The notes: generated by a model from the sequence alone, not told the origin. A DNA stretch of 64,000 bases from Crocinitomicaceae bacterium (GCA_024643725.1 JAHEMJ010000005.1:1-64000), one strand, 5' to 3'. Counted from the first letter of the stretch, positions 1 through 9,762 are shown. Made by a program: numbers and translations.

Positions 1-1
1 G

Positions 2-75
2 TGGTCCCACACAGGCTCGAACTGTGGACCCACAGATTATGAGTCTGTTGCTCTAACCAACTGAGCTATAGGACC
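2..75 (-). tRNA. tRNA with CAU anticodon (tRNA-Met elongator, or tRNA-Ile2)
   Basis: Read on the minus strand, the sequence folds as a full cloverleaf. The acceptor arms GGTCCTA and TGGGACC pair with one G-T, the D arm is GCTC/GAGC, the anticodon stem is ACAGA/TCTGT around loop CTCATAA, and the T arm is CACAG/CTGTG around TTCGAGC. The anticodon is CAU. It is not an initiator, because the first acceptor pair is a normal G-C. CAU is also the genomic anticodon of the lysidine-modified tRNA-Ile2, and sequence alone does not separate the two. CCA does not appear to be encoded in full inside the window. Confidence 0.93.
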
Positions 76-104
76 GGGTTACATTGAAGTAACTCTTGGG
101 TTGG

Positions 105-112
105 CAAAAATA
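105..112 (-). promoter_or_regulatory. -7 promoter box for the tRNA
   Basis: TATTTTTG on the minus strand, matching the Bacteroidota -7 consensus TAnnTTTG, 29 bases before the mature tRNA 5' end. This fits a short 5' precursor trimmed by RNase P. Confidence 0.55.
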
Positions 113-148
113 GTAAATTCTTGCTTTTTACAAAGGAAAAATCGGAAT

Positions 149-1072
149 CTATTTTTGATTTTGGTCGGACGATAACATCGCCTGGATTTGTTTCATGGTT
201 TTTTGCATGCCTTCCGCACTTCCGTCCAAGAAAATGGTATTTCCTTTTCCGTATTCAGCGAAATTTTTGATGGCCTCTGTCCACATGGAGAAAAGAATCA
301 CGTTCGTGTCCAAGTTCGCCTGCTTCATTTCTTCCGCCGCTTCACTCATACCTTTAGCGACCTCCTGACGGAATAATGCTACTCCTTGTCCACGCAGCAT
401 CGCTGCTTCTTTCTCGGCTAACGCGGCGATTTTAATCGCGTTTCCTTCGGCCTCGGCTGCTTTCGTTTTGGTGATCAATAAGGCTTGACCTTCATTTTCT
501 GCGGCTGCCTTTAAGTTATTCGATGCAACGACCTTACTCATGCTCTCAATGATCGCTTGGTCAAAGGTGATGTCGTTGATCTGTAAATCCAATAAATGGT
601 AGCCCCATGTTTCTAAGGTGTGGTCAATTTGATTCTTTACACTTTCAACCAACTCGTGACGAAGTCCAAGGATTTCTGATTGTTTCTGACTTGCAACGTA
701 CGCACGAATGGATCCTTCAATCGTACGAATCAAGGCCTGCATCAAATCTTTGTTACTGATGAACTTAAAGGCGACTTTTTTAATGGTTTCTTCCTGTGCA
801 TCCATCACACTGTACAACAACATGCTTTTGAAATAGACATTCGCTTGATCAATCGTCACCGCTTGAAATTCCATTTCAATGCTTTGGTTTTGAATGGAGA
901 TGCGACGGTAAACCTGTTCTAAAAATGGAATTTTCATGCGCAATCCGGGTGTCAAAATACGTTGGTATTTCCCAAATAAAGTGACAACGGCAATCGTGCC
1001 TTGTGTGACGGTTAAAAGGGAGCTAAAAACGATGGCGAGTCCAATTGCTAGGACAATATAAATAGCGGTCAT
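149..1072 (-). CDS. SPFH/band-7 (stomatin/slipin-like) membrane protein
   Basis: 307 residues. A single N-terminal hydrophobic segment (about residues 3-25) is followed by the band-7 fold with the typical start of that domain, an internal GTIAVVTLFGKYQRIL-type strand pair and a PGL turn. The second half is the Ala/Glu-rich helix, with AEAEGNAIKIAALAEKEAA around residues 208-226, that drives oligomerisation in stomatins and prohibitins. Such proteins form membrane scaffolds and often assist a protease or NfeD partner; no NfeD gene is adjacent here. The start chosen is the first ATG, placed just before the transmembrane segment. The specific function is unknown. Confidence 0.85.
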   Translation of the reverse strand: MTAIYIVLAIGLAIVFSSLLTVTQGTIAVVTLFGKYQRILTPGLRMKIPFLEQVYRRISIQNQSIEMEFQAVTIDQANVYFKSMLLYSVMDAQEETIKKVAFKFISNKDLMQALIRTIEGSIRAYVASQKQSEILGLRHELVESVKNQIDHTLETWGYHLLDLQINDITFDQAIIESMSKVVASNNLKAAAENEGQALLITKTKAAEAEGNAIKIAALAEKEAAMLRGQGVALFRQEVAKGMSEAAEEMKQANLDTNVILFSMWTEAIKNFAEYGKGNTIFLDGSAEGMQKTMKQIQAMLSSDQNQK

Positions 1073-1126
1073 ATCGGTAAATTTTAGTTAAATGTAGGGA
1101 TATTCTTCCTTCGAAACAAATGTCTG

Positions 1127-2263
1127 TTAACGCTGTTTTCTTAAGGTAAATAGAGTGATTTCGGGATAAATGCCAACGCGACCTGGAAATCCGAGGAACC
1201 CGAATCCACGGTTGACATATAAATACTGTAATCCCACTTGATAAAGTCCGGCCCATTTGCGGTATTTGAAGGAAACGGGACTGAACTTAATGCCAAAACG
1301 TTCAATGCCGAATTGCATGCCGTGTGTATGTCCAGATAACGTGATGTCGATGTTGGTATCTCCAACAACTTGCGCATCGAAGTGACTTGGATCATGCGAC
1401 AATAGAATTTTAAAGGCATCCGCGGGGACTTTTGCCAAGGTTTCGGACAATTTTCCGCTCTGACGGAAAGGCGCTTTCCCCCAATTTTCTACACCCAACA
1501 ACCACGCTCCTTCACTTAATTCAACCGCGTCATTCAGCAAGGGACGGAATCCAATGGTTTGATGAATGTCGATCAAATGCTTCAAGTTTTGCGATTTTTC
1601 GTCCTGCTCCTCCCATTTCACGTAATCGCCGTAATCGTGGTTTCCGAGGATGCTGAATTTTCCTTTTTTCGCTTGGATGGAGGAAAAGAGTGGTTCCCAG
1701 CCATGCATTTCATCAGCCTTATTGTTCACCAAATCTCCCGTGAAAAATACGTAATCGGCATTCAAAGCATTCATTTTGTCAATGGCTTTTTGCACTTTGT
1801 GGTAGCGGTGTAAAAAACTTCCTACGTGGACATCGCTTATCTGTATGATGCGCAAACCATCCATGGAATCGGGTAGGTGAGGAAAGGACAAGTCCACTGG
1901 ATGTACTTTCCAATTCCAGCGACCAAATTGAATGCCGTATAGAATTCCAAAGAAGATCAGGATGGAAAAGGTCCAGCCAATCCATTGAAGTATCGGTAAG
2001 TCTAGAAAGAAATAGGAAATTCCTGGAATGAGATAGGCTAACGCTGGAATACCGGATGCGATGAATAATCCCATATAAGTGAAAACCAACCGATAATCGG
2101 CATTTTGTGTGCGTCGACGAAAATTGAAAAACAATAATCCAACGCTGCCTATAAATACGGTTCCTTGTACGGAAGCCAATAGGACGTAACCATGTTCCAA
2201 AAGTCCATGGAGGAACAACCATTCGGAAGCGATGATGAGTAGGAGAGAAAAGAGAAAAATCAT
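1127..2263 (-). CDS. membrane-anchored calcineurin-like metallophosphoesterase
   Basis: 378 residues. The N-terminal ~110 residues form about four membrane segments. The cytosol-facing catalytic domain carries the metallophosphoesterase signatures in order: DVH near residue 144, GDLVN at 176-180, GNHD at 207-210, a SHDP motif, and GHTHG near the C-terminus. These supply the two-metal site of the family. The arrangement matches the COG1408 (YkuE/YaeI-like) group, whose members act on phospholipid or nucleotide phosphoesters; the substrate here cannot be read from sequence. The gene follows the aldolase gene by 54 bases and probably shares its transcript. Confidence 0.87.
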   Translation of the reverse strand: MIFLFSLLLIIASEWLFLHGLLEHGYVLLASVQGTVFIGSVGLLFFNFRRRTQNADYRLVFTYMGLFIASGIPALAYLIPGISYFFLDLPILQWIGWTFSILIFFGILYGIQFGRWNWKVHPVDLSFPHLPDSMDGLRIIQISDVHVGSFLHRYHKVQKAIDKMNALNADYVFFTGDLVNNKADEMHGWEPLFSSIQAKKGKFSILGNHDYGDYVKWEEQDEKSQNLKHLIDIHQTIGFRPLLNDAVELSEGAWLLGVENWGKAPFRQSGKLSETLAKVPADAFKILLSHDPSHFDAQVVGDTNIDITLSGHTHGMQFGIERFGIKFSPVSFKYRKWAGLYQVGLQYLYVNRGFGFLGFPGRVGIYPEITLFTLRKQR

Positions 2264-2317
2264 TTGTTGAATGTATAGTGGAGAAACAAGGAAAGGTCGA
2301 AACTGTTTATGAAGGAC

Positions 2318-2884
2318 TTACATCCATGATCCACCAACAGAAATGATGTTGTCCATCGCCAAGTAATCTGGATGTGTTTCTTCGGTGATCCCTCCTGTTG
2401 GACAAAATTTCACGTTCGGAAAGACTTGACCATAAGCTTTTAATGCGCCGATTCCACCAAATAGATTCGCAGGAAAGAATTTGAAAGTATCCCATCCAAA
2501 CTGCAGTCCTTCGATGATTTCACTTGGTGTTGCCACACCTGGAATAAACGCAATGCCACTTGCCTCGAATGCAGGAGCGAGTGTTGCATTCAAGCCAGGA
2601 CTCACCATGAAGTCAATGCCTAATTCTACCGCTTTGTCAATTTGACTCACTGAAACAACCGTTCCCATACCAATGGAACAACGGTCGCCGAATAAAAGCT
2701 TTGCTTCCGCAATGCAGTCGAATGCAGCGGGAGTACGCAAGGTAATTTCAATACAGAAAATACCACGAGCAATTAATTGCTCCATTTTCGGAACGACTTC
2801 ATCCACGGAATGAAAGGTTACCACAGGAATAACGGGGTGTTTTGAAAGGACAGCGCGAATGTTATTTTGAGTCATTGGGGTCAA
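2318..2884 (-). CDS. eda: KDPG/KHG aldolase, short C-terminus
   Basis: 188 residues. Class I aldolase barrel: CIEITLRTP with the catalytic Glu (residues 43-51), GMGTV, FMVSPG, IPGVATPSEI, and TFKFFPAN with the Schiff-base Lys (about 133-140), then CPTGGI. Family members cleave 2-keto-3-deoxy-6-phosphogluconate (Entner-Doudoroff) or 4-hydroxy-2-oxoglutarate. The protein stops directly after GGSWM. Relatives such as E. coli Eda continue for some 25-28 more residues, forming the last helix. The two other frames after the stop do not supply that helix, so this is a shortened end rather than an obvious frameshift. No edd gene lies nearby. Confidence 0.85.
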   Translation of the reverse strand: MTPMTQNNIRAVLSKHPVIPVVTFHSVDEVVPKMEQLIARGIFCIEITLRTPAAFDCIAEAKLLFGDRCSIGMGTVVSVSQIDKAVELGIDFMVSPGLNATLAPAFEASGIAFIPGVATPSEIIEGLQFGWDTFKFFPANLFGGIGALKAYGQVFPNVKFCPTGGITEETHPDYLAMDNIISVGGSWM

Positions 2885-2915
2885 TTTGACACAAAGGTCG
2901 TGAATTCTTTGTTTC

Positions 2916-4496
2916 CTAAATCAGAATGACTTGAAAATCACTCAAAAAAGGATCCATTTCATGTTTGATCTGTTCCAAACGTGCATAAATTTCACCGTCC
3001 GCGCAGAAAGAGAAAAGGTTGCTGCTGCGTTCTTGAAGTTCTCCTTTCGGCATACATTTCGATGAAATGGCATCGATGAATTTCAATTGTTTGTCAAATT
3101 TTCCTTTTCGAATTTTTTCCAAACGCTCTTTCAATTGCAGCAATTGTTTCGTGATACGTGTTAACTCGGCCTCAACCATGCTGACTTGATTGGAATCCAC
3201 TTCATGCGTCAATTGGGTCCATTTGGAACTCAATTTCAAGGTCAATTCATCCAATTCACTGAAATCAATGGCTTGACTTCCTTGTCGGTCCAGAAAGGCT
3301 TGTTTTAAATCCGCTGGATTGCGCCATAAGTCTGTTGTTTGAAAGCCCATTTCTGTCCATTGTTGCGCATTTTTTTCTTCCAAAAGAAGGATGCTTGTCC
3401 GCGCTTGAATCAAGGGGAATAACACCTTCGCTTCTTGAAAAACGGCTTTCAGTTGCAGCCAATACATGATTTCACCTGGACCTCCCACGTAACATAAGTT
3501 TGGCAGTAGGACTTCTTGATACACTGGACGCAAAATGACATTCGGTGAGAAAGATTCTGGATGATCTGAAAGCTCCTGAAGAATTTCCTCGTTTGTCCAT
3601 GTGCGTGAACCTGTGGAGAATCCGTTATCCTCGCGTTGGATGCGTTCGCGTTTCCCTGGACGCAAGAAAAACAAGTTGCTGTCTTTCGGTTCCACTTGTA
3701 GTGGAAATCCAGCAGCGGAAAGTCCTTCATTCGTTTCCAGAACAGCCTTCGAGGAAAATCCTTCGAGGAGTTCACGTTTCATCCATGGTGAAAAGGCAGA
3801 TTTCCAATCCGAACGATCTCCATCAACGATGATCAATCCGTAGTGTCCGAAAAGTTCGTTGACGAATTGAAAAAAGGCGGAACCGTAGGATTCTCCATTC
3901 AAACTTTCAATCAAACTATGCACTTCACTGTTGGGATGATTGCTGAACTTTGTTTGCCATTCGGCAAGGACAGTTTCCAATCCTTCGAGTGACATTCTTC
4001 CTACAGCACCTTCGGCTTTACGCTCCCATTTCAACGTTTGTTGAAATAAGTTGAAGGACTGAATTTCTGCGAAATCGTGGTCTTCAGATGCCATCCAATA
4101 AACTGGAACGAACTCAAATTCCGGATATTTTTCTTTGTATGCTTCACATTGCTTGATAACGTGAAGAATCTTATAAATAAAGAACAGTGGACCACTTGCG
4201 ATACTCAACTGATGTCCAGTCGTGACCGTAAAGCAATTGGCTTGTTTTAGTTTTTCTAAATTCGTTCGTACTTTTTCCGAAATGGTCGATTCTGCATAGC
4301 TTTCTTCTAATCCTTCGGCGAGAATGTAGCGTTGAGTTGTTGAAAATTGCGCTTGTTTTTCCTTCAGTTGTTCCAAGATGGCATCCTCCGAAAAGGGACG
4401 ATGAATCCATGCTTGTAAAGCCGATTGGTTTTCAGTAAACAATCGCTGTTTCTCGTTAAAAAACGGCGTGGCGGAACGGGGAATGTCAATGCGCAT
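2916..4496 (-). CDS. bshC: bacillithiol biosynthesis cysteine-adding enzyme BshC
   Basis: About 526 residues, the usual BshC length. It shows the family motifs TGHQLSIASGP (N-terminal third), YWMASEDHDFAEI, and VGGPGEIMYW in the second half, plus a C-terminal coiled-coil stretch rich in Leu/Lys/Glu. BshC joins L-cysteine to glucosaminyl-malate, the last step in making the thiol bacillithiol; the other genes of the pathway are not in this window. The start was placed at the ATG at 4496 (protein begins MRIDIPRS), 7 bases after the icmF stop. A longer reading frame would start inside icmF at 4538 and adds a non-conserved 14-residue leader. Translational coupling to icmF is likely. Confidence 0.9.
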   Translation of the reverse strand: MRIDIPRSATPFFNEKQRLFTENQSALQAWIHRPFSEDAILEQLKEKQAQFSTTQRYILAEGLEESYAESTISEKVRTNLEKLKQANCFTVTTGHQLSIASGPLFFIYKILHVIKQCEAYKEKYPEFEFVPVYWMASEDHDFAEIQSFNLFQQTLKWERKAEGAVGRMSLEGLETVLAEWQTKFSNHPNSEVHSLIESLNGESYGSAFFQFVNELFGHYGLIIVDGDRSDWKSAFSPWMKRELLEGFSSKAVLETNEGLSAAGFPLQVEPKDSNLFFLRPGKRERIQREDNGFSTGSRTWTNEEILQELSDHPESFSPNVILRPVYQEVLLPNLCYVGGPGEIMYWLQLKAVFQEAKVLFPLIQARTSILLLEEKNAQQWTEMGFQTTDLWRNPADLKQAFLDRQGSQAIDFSELDELTLKLSSKWTQLTHEVDSNQVSMVEAELTRITKQLLQLKERLEKIRKGKFDKQLKFIDAISSKCMPKGELQERSSNLFSFCADGEIYARLEQIKHEMDPFLSDFQVILI

Positions 4497-4503
4497 CAGC
4501 CAA

Positions 4504-7500
4504 TTACATGTTGCGTCGATACTGCCCACCCACTTCAAATAACGCGGCGGTTATTTGTCCAAGGGAAGCGTATTTACATGTTTCCATCAATTCTTCGAAC
4601 ATGTTTCGGTTGTTGATGGCAGCGTCTTGAATTTTCGCAATTCCTTCGCTGGATTGTTTTGCGTTTCCAGCGTGAAGGTTGTTCAACATATCGATTTGAT
4701 ATTGTTTTTCTTCCTCGGTTGCACGAATGACTTCCTTCGGCAATACAGTTGGTGATCCTTTCGAACTGAGGAAAGTATTCACCCCAATGATTGGGAATTC
4801 ACCTGTGTGTTTCAACGTTTCGTAGTACAAGGACTCTTCTTGGATTTTAGAACGTTGGTACATTGTTTCCATCGCTCCTAATACCCCACCACGTTCAGTG
4901 ATGCGATCAAACTCAGTCAATACCGCTTCTTCCACCAAATCCGTTAATTCGTCGATGATGAACGATCCTTGCAGTGGATTTTCGTTTTTCGCTAATCCAA
5001 GTTCGCGGTTGATGATCAACTGAATCGCCATGGCGCGACGAACAGATTCCTCGGTTGGTGTCGTAATCGCCTCGTCGTATGCATTCGTATGCAAGGAATT
5101 ACAGTTGTCGTAAATCGCATACAAGGCTTGAAGCGTCGTACGGATATCGTTAAAGTCAATTTCCTGTGCATGCAGTGAACGTCCGGATGTTTGAATGTGG
5201 TATTTCAACATTTGTGCACGTGGATTCGCGCCGTATTTCTTCGCGAGCGCTTTCGCCCATAGTCGACGAGCTACGCGTCCGATCACGGCATACTCTGGGT
5301 CAATTCCATTGGAGAAGAAGAAGGACAAGTTCGGACCGAAGTCGTTGATGTCCATGCCTCGACTCAAATAATATTCCACATACGTAAAGCCATTCGCCAG
5401 GGTAAACGCTAGTTGGGTAATTGGATTCGCACCTGCTTCCGCAATGTGGTAACCTGAAATCGATACGGAATAGAAATTACGAACGCCCTTGTGGATGAAG
5501 TATTGTTGCACGTCGCCCATTAAGCGCAAGGCAAATTCCGTGGAGAAAATACATGTGTTTTGTGCTTGATCCTCTTTCAGGATGTCCGCTTGAACCGTTC
5601 CACGCACTTGTTTTAAAGTCTCCGTTTTAATTTCTTGGTATACGTCAGCTGGAAGTACTTGGTCACCGGTCACGCCCAAAAGCATCAATCCGAGTCCGTC
5701 GTTTCCTTGAGGTAATTCACCTTGGTAACTTGGACGCTCAACACCTTTCGCTTTGTAAATGGCTGCAATTTTCGCCTCAACTTCAGCTTCTAGTCCATTC
5801 GCTTTGATGTATTTCTCGCAATTTTGATCGATGGCTGCATTCATGAAAAATGCCAACATCATTGGTGCTGGACCATTGATCGTCATGGAAACTGAGGTCG
5901 CTGGGTGACTTAAATCGAAGCCAGAATATAATTTCTTCGCATCATCTAAGCAACAGATGGAAACACCGGAATTCCCGATTTTCCCGTAAATATCTGGACG
6001 TACAGCCGGATCATTTCCGTAAAGTGTCACGGAGTCAAATGCGGTGGAAAGTCGTTTCGCTGGCATGCCCAAACTCACATAGTGAAAACGTTTGTTTGTG
6101 CGCTCAGGTCCACCTTCTCCCGCAAACATACGTGTTGGATCCTCACCTTCGCGTTTAAACGGGAACAAGCCGGATGTGTACGGGAATTCACCCGGGAAAT
6201 TCTCTTGTAAAACCCAACGTAAAATATCCCCCCAACTGCTGTAGCGAGGAGCTGCGACTTTCGGGATTTGAGAATGCGAAAGGGATTCCGTGTGCGTTTG
6301 AATGCTCAATACTTTGTCGCGTACCTTGAATTGGTATTCTGGATTCTTAAACGATTGTTTCTTCGCATCCCAATTTTGAAGAATCTCCCAATTGCGTGGA
6401 TCGAAGTTTAATTTTTCTTTTTCCAACGCTTCTTGTAATCCTTTGATCAAACGATCTTTGTCCTCAATGGATGATTGTTCCAACGTTGCGATAGAAGATT
6501 GCAGTCCTTGTAGTTTATCAGCAACCTTCACTTGCTCATTTACCCATTTGTCGTAAGAGCGGTTGTTCTCTGAAATTTCTGACAGGTAACGTGTTCTTTC
6601 TGGTGGAATGACGTAGATTTTCTCCGACATCTCACGGGTAATTTGGAACGTGGAATGTAATTCAGCACCCGTTTTTTCGACCATTTTATCCATGATGACC
6701 TTGTACAAGGAATTCATTCCTGGATCATTGAATTGAGAGGCAATCGTACCGTAAACGGGCATGTCGTCTACATTCGATTCCCACAAATTGTGGTTGCGTT
6801 GGTATTGTTTGCGGACATCACGCAAGGCATCCAGTGCACCGCGTTTGTCGAATTTATTTAAGGCGATCACGTCGGCGAAATCCAACATGTCGATTTTCTC
6901 TAATTGTGTCGCGGCACCGTATTCGGGTGTCATCACGTACAAGGAAACATCGGAGTGGTCCAAGATTTCGGTGTCGGATTGTCCGATTCCTGACGTTTCC
7001 AAAATGATCAAATCGTAGTTCGCTGCCTTGAGGATGCTAATCGCCTCCGCTACGTGTTTCGATAAAGCCAAGTTGGACTGACGAGTAGCCAAGGAACGCA
7101 TGTACACTCGGTCGCTTTTGATGGAGTTCATGCGAATGCGGTCCCCCAATAAAGCACCACCCGTTTTGCGTTTCGATGGATCGACAGAAACCACGGCGAT
7201 TTGTTTGTCCGAAAAGTCAATTAAAAAGCGACGAACCAATTCATCCACCAACGATGATTTTCCCGCACCACCTGTTCCGGTAATACCAAGAACTGGAATG
7301 GCTGATTTGTCTGAAACGGCGTGAATTTCTTTGAGTAATCCGCTATTTTCTTCTGGATAATTTTCCGCTCCGGAAATCACACGTGCAGTGGTTGGAACGA
7401 ATTTATCGGCCAATTTTGCCATCACCTCTGTAGCGTTCGGCAAAGAACTCGGTTCACCTACTGGAAAGTCGCATTTCTCGATCAAATCGTTGATCATTCC

Positions 7501-7899
7501 TTGCAATCCCATAGAGCGTCCATCGTCGGGATGGTAAATTCGGGTAATCCCGTAAGCTTGTAATTCTTCGATTTCAGATGGCAGAATGGTTCCACCACCG
7601 CCACCAAATATCTTCACGTGCGGTGCTCCTTTTTCTTGAAGCAAATCGTACATGTATTTGAAGTATTCGATGTGTCCACCTTGATACGATGTCATGGCAA
7701 TGGCTTGGGCATCCTCTTGGATGGCACAATTCACCACTTCTTCTACCGAACGATCGTGTCCGAGGTGAATGACTTCACATCCTGTTGCTTGGATAATGCG
7801 ACGCATGATGTTAATCGCAGCATCGTGTCCATCAAATAATGAGGCAGCAGTAACGATGCGTATTTTGTTGACTGGTTTGTAGGGAGCTACTTGTTCCAT
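4504..7899 (-). CDS. icmF: fused isobutyryl-CoA mutase with GTPase chaperone (IcmF)
   Basis: 1131 residues in three parts. An N-terminal B12-binding domain has DGHDAAIN with the lower-ligand His25. A MeaB-type G domain has Walker [10 protein letters not shown] (Lys214) and NKFD at 348-351. A long C-terminal mutase barrel follows from about residue 555. IcmF interconverts isobutyryl-CoA and butyryl-CoA with adenosylcobalamin while its G domain guards the cofactor. The two residues that set substrate choice are visible: Phe592 and Gln780 stand where methylmalonyl-CoA mutase has Tyr89 and Arg207, matching known IcmF enzymes. The first gene of an apparent icmF-bshC unit; a -7 box lies 25 bases upstream. 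Confidence 0.95.
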   Translation of the reverse strand: MEQVAPYKPVNKIRIVTAASLFDGHDAAINIMRRIIQATGCEVIHLGHDRSVEEVVNCAIQEDAQAIAMTSYQGGHIEYFKYMYDLLQEKGAPHVKIFGGGGGTILPSEIEELQAYGITRIYHPDDGRSMGLQGMINDLIEKCDFPVGEPSSLPNATEVMAKLADKFVPTTARVISGAENYPEENSGLLKEIHAVSDKSAIPVLGITGTGGAGKSSLVDELVRRFLIDFSDKQIAVVSVDPSKRKTGGALLGDRIRMNSIKSDRVYMRSLATRQSNLALSKHVAEAISILKAANYDLIILETSGIGQSDTEILDHSDVSLYVMTPEYGAATQLEKIDMLDFADVIALNKFDKRGALDALRDVRKQYQRNHNLWESNVDDMPVYGTIASQFNDPGMNSLYKVIMDKMVEKTGAELHSTFQITREMSEKIYVIPPERTRYLSEISENNRSYDKWVNEQVKVADKLQGLQSSIATLEQSSIEDKDRLIKGLQEALEKEKLNFDPRNWEILQNWDAKKQSFKNPEYQFKVRDKVLSIQTHTESLSHSQIPKVAAPRYSSWGDILRWVLQENFPGEFPYTSGLFPFKREGEDPTRMFAGEGGPERTNKRFHYVSLGMPAKRLSTAFDSVTLYGNDPAVRPDIYGKIGNSGVSICCLDDAKKLYSGFDLSHPATSVSMTINGPAPMMLAFFMNAAIDQNCEKYIKANGLEAEVEAKIAAIYKAKGVERPSYQGELPQGNDGLGLMLLGVTGDQVLPADVYQEIKTETLKQVRGTVQADILKEDQAQNTCIFSTEFALRLMGDVQQYFIHKGVRNFYSVSISGYHIAEAGANPITQLAFTLANGFTYVEYYLSRGMDINDFGPNLSFFFSNGIDPEYAVIGRVARRLWAKALAKKYGANPRAQMLKYHIQTSGRSLHAQEIDFNDIRTTLQALYAIYDNCNSLHTNAYDEAITTPTEESVRRAMAIQLIINRELGLAKNENPLQGSFIIDELTDLVEEAVLTEFDRITERGGVLGAMETMYQRSKIQEESLYYETLKHTGEFPIIGVNTFLSSKGSPTVLPKEVIRATEEEKQYQIDMLNNLHAGNAKQSSEGIAKIQDAAINNRNMFEELMETCKYASLGQITAALFEVGGQYRRNM

Positions 7900-7924
7900 T
7901 CTATTTTACGTGTTTTTTGATACG

Positions 7925-7932
7925 CAAAACTA
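7925..7932 (-). promoter_or_regulatory. -7 promoter box for icmF
   Basis: TAGTTTTG on the minus strand matches TAnnTTTG and sits 25 bases before the icmF ATG, giving a leader of roughly 20 bases. Confidence 0.5.
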
Positions 7933-8006
7933 CGGAAAAAATGCTGATTTGGCGAAGGAATCTGGATCAAATCTACTCGATTAACTCTGGTCGATTTGGT
8001 ACTTGT

Positions 8007-8246
8007 CTATCCAGGAATTTGGCCAATGCTTTCGTATTCTGCATCGGAGGATGGAACAAATCCATCTGTACAAGCTAACATGTCTTGAATGCGGATGATT
8101 TCCGGGTATTGTTCTGCGGAAATGTTTAATAAAAACACCTGTTTTCCAATGCGTTGCTTTTCTTCAAAATGTCGGTCGTCGACAATTTTGTAGTAGGATT
8201 TTTCATTCGATAATTTCCGATATTGAGGAAAAACGATGGTCGTCAT
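8007..8246 (-). CDS. small uncharacterised protein coupled to the flavoenzyme gene
   Basis: 79 residues, not recognised. The composition is that of a soluble cytosolic protein: no signal peptide, no membrane segment, several aromatic and charged residues (YYKIVDDRHF). Its ATG overlaps the stop codon of the upstream oxidoreductase by one base (TAATG), the arrangement seen for translationally coupled partners. That overlap and the codon use like the neighbours are the reasons to accept it. It may be an accessory or regulatory partner of the flavoenzyme; this is inference only. Confidence 0.7.
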   Translation of the reverse strand: MTTIVFPQYRKLSNEKSYYKIVDDRHFEEKQRIGKQVFLLNISAEQYPEIIRIQDMLACTDGFVPSSDAEYESIGQIPG

Positions 8247-9736
8247 TACAGCCGTTCAAGTGGAGTTTTAACGCCGTCTACGAGCGAGTAACACGCTAAT
8301 TTATCCTTAAAAACAGAAGACTTAAAAATGGAACGATTCAATAGCATCCGGACACATTCTTGAATTCCTTCCACAATAGATGGATGCGGGTGAATTAACT
8401 CAGACAACACTTCAATCGGCATGTTTAGCTTAATGAGAAGTCCAACCGCTTGAATGGCCGTCGATGCATGCGCTCCAACTACACGCATTCCTAAAATGCG
8501 CATTTCTTTATCGTTGGTCACAATGATTTTAAAGAATCCCTGTGTTTTGCGCATGGCAATTGCTCGTGTAATCAAGGAATAATCAATTTTTACAACTTTG
8601 ACAGGAATGCTCTGTTCTACGCATTGTTGTTCATTTAGTCCTACGGATGCCACTTCAGGAGTCAAGAACATAATTGTACAAACATTGTCGTAGTTCAAAC
8701 GTTCCGGAATGTTTCCAAAAGCTTTTTCAACGGCATGACGCGCTTCAATTTCGCCCATGTTCACCAGCGCAATGCGTCCAGAAACGTCTCCCACTGCATA
8801 AATGTTTGGGACACTTGTTACCGTATCGTCATCGCCAATGTGCACGCCTCTTTGGGACATTTCGACACCCGCCTTTTCAAGGCCGAGTCCTTCGACGTTT
8901 GGTGTGCGTCCAACGGATAACAATGCTTTCTCTACGCGAATCACTTCGCGACTGCCATCTGGGTATGACAATTCGTATTCGACCTCGCCGTCTATTTTTT
9001 CCAAGCGCTCCAATTTCGCATTCGAGTGAATGGTAACGCCGTGTTTTTTCATGTTATTTTCCACCAAGGAAGAAATGTCTTCATCCTCAAAAGGTAATAT
9101 GCGTTCTTGTCGGTCAATGAGGTATACTTTCGTTTTTCCAAAATTGGAGAAAATCGTTGCGTATTCACAACCAATAACTCCAGCTCCCACAATCACCAAA
9201 CTTTTTGGAAAGTCTTGGATGTGGTCAATCCCATCGCTGGTTAAGATGATGTCCTCATCGACTTCGATGTTCGGCAATGACCTTGGTCGACTTCCCGTGG
9301 CGATGATGATTTTTTCGCCCCGAATGATTTTCTTTTCACCTTCATGATCAATTTCCACTTCGTGATTTGAAACAAAAGAGGCTTTCCCGCGCTCGTATTG
9401 CAACAGTTTATTCATGGTTTCAGTCTGCAGCAATTTAATGTGTGCCGCATATTGGAATTTGCGTTCAAATATGGCTTCGGAAAGGTTTTTTCGAACATCG
9501 TCCCAAGAAAGTTCAAACTTGGTTCGTCCTTTCGAAACGATCATGTCATTGATGTCTGAAACACGGTTTGACAATTCCCAAAGTGTCTTGGAGGACAAGG
9601 CACCATTGTACACGCCTGCGCCACCTACACGGTCCTTTTCAATGAGGCAAACTTTTTTTCCAAAGTCTATTCCTCGCATGGCCGCTGCGTATCCTGCAGG
9701 ACCTCCACCAATCACAATTAAGTCAAATTCTTCCAT
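8246..9736 (-). CDS. dihydrolipoamide dehydrogenase-like flavoprotein lacking the redox cysteines
   Basis: 496 residues from the ATG at 9736. The open frame continues upstream to 9967, but that 77-residue leader is unlike any flavoprotein and overlaps the divergent gene. FAD-binding GGGPAGY (residues 10-16), a second Rossmann motif GAGVIGCEYA for NAD(P), the T...YAVGDV motif and the C-terminal dimerisation domain with HPHPSIVEGIQE are all present. Where lipoamide dehydrogenases have GGTCLNxGCIPSK, this has GGAGVYNGALSSK (38-50): both cysteines are gone (Gly41, Ala46). It therefore cannot reduce lipoamide by the usual route. Transhydrogenase (SthA)-like or another flavin-only activity is plausible. 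A canonical LpdA is encoded at 22538-23929. Confidence 0.85.
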   Translation of the reverse strand: MEEFDLIVIGGGPAGYAAAMRGIDFGKKVCLIEKDRVGGAGVYNGALSSKTLWELSNRVSDINDMIVSKGRTKFELSWDDVRKNLSEAIFERKFQYAAHIKLLQTETMNKLLQYERGKASFVSNHEVEIDHEGEKKIIRGEKIIIATGSRPRSLPNIEVDEDIILTSDGIDHIQDFPKSLVIVGAGVIGCEYATIFSNFGKTKVYLIDRQERILPFEDEDISSLVENNMKKHGVTIHSNAKLERLEKIDGEVEYELSYPDGSREVIRVEKALLSVGRTPNVEGLGLEKAGVEMSQRGVHIGDDDTVTSVPNIYAVGDVSGRIALVNMGEIEARHAVEKAFGNIPERLNYDNVCTIMFLTPEVASVGLNEQQCVEQSIPVKVVKIDYSLITRAIAMRKTQGFFKIIVTNDKEMRILGMRVVGAHASTAIQAVGLLIKLNMPIEVLSELIHPHPSIVEGIQECVRMLLNRSIFKSSVFKDKLACYSLVDGVKTPLERL

Positions 9737-9754
9737 GAATGTGTAAATTCGCAA

Positions 9755-9762
9755 CAAAGATA
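9755..9762 (-). promoter_or_regulatory. -7 promoter box for the flavoprotein gene
   Basis: TATCTTTG on the minus strand, 18 bases before the ATG at 9736. Its position inside the apparent longer reading frame supports the downstream start. Confidence 0.55.

Noticed and set aside
4503-4538. Longer BshC start overlapping icmF
   Set aside because: The extra residues are not conserved; the ATG at 4496 follows the icmF stop at coupling distance.
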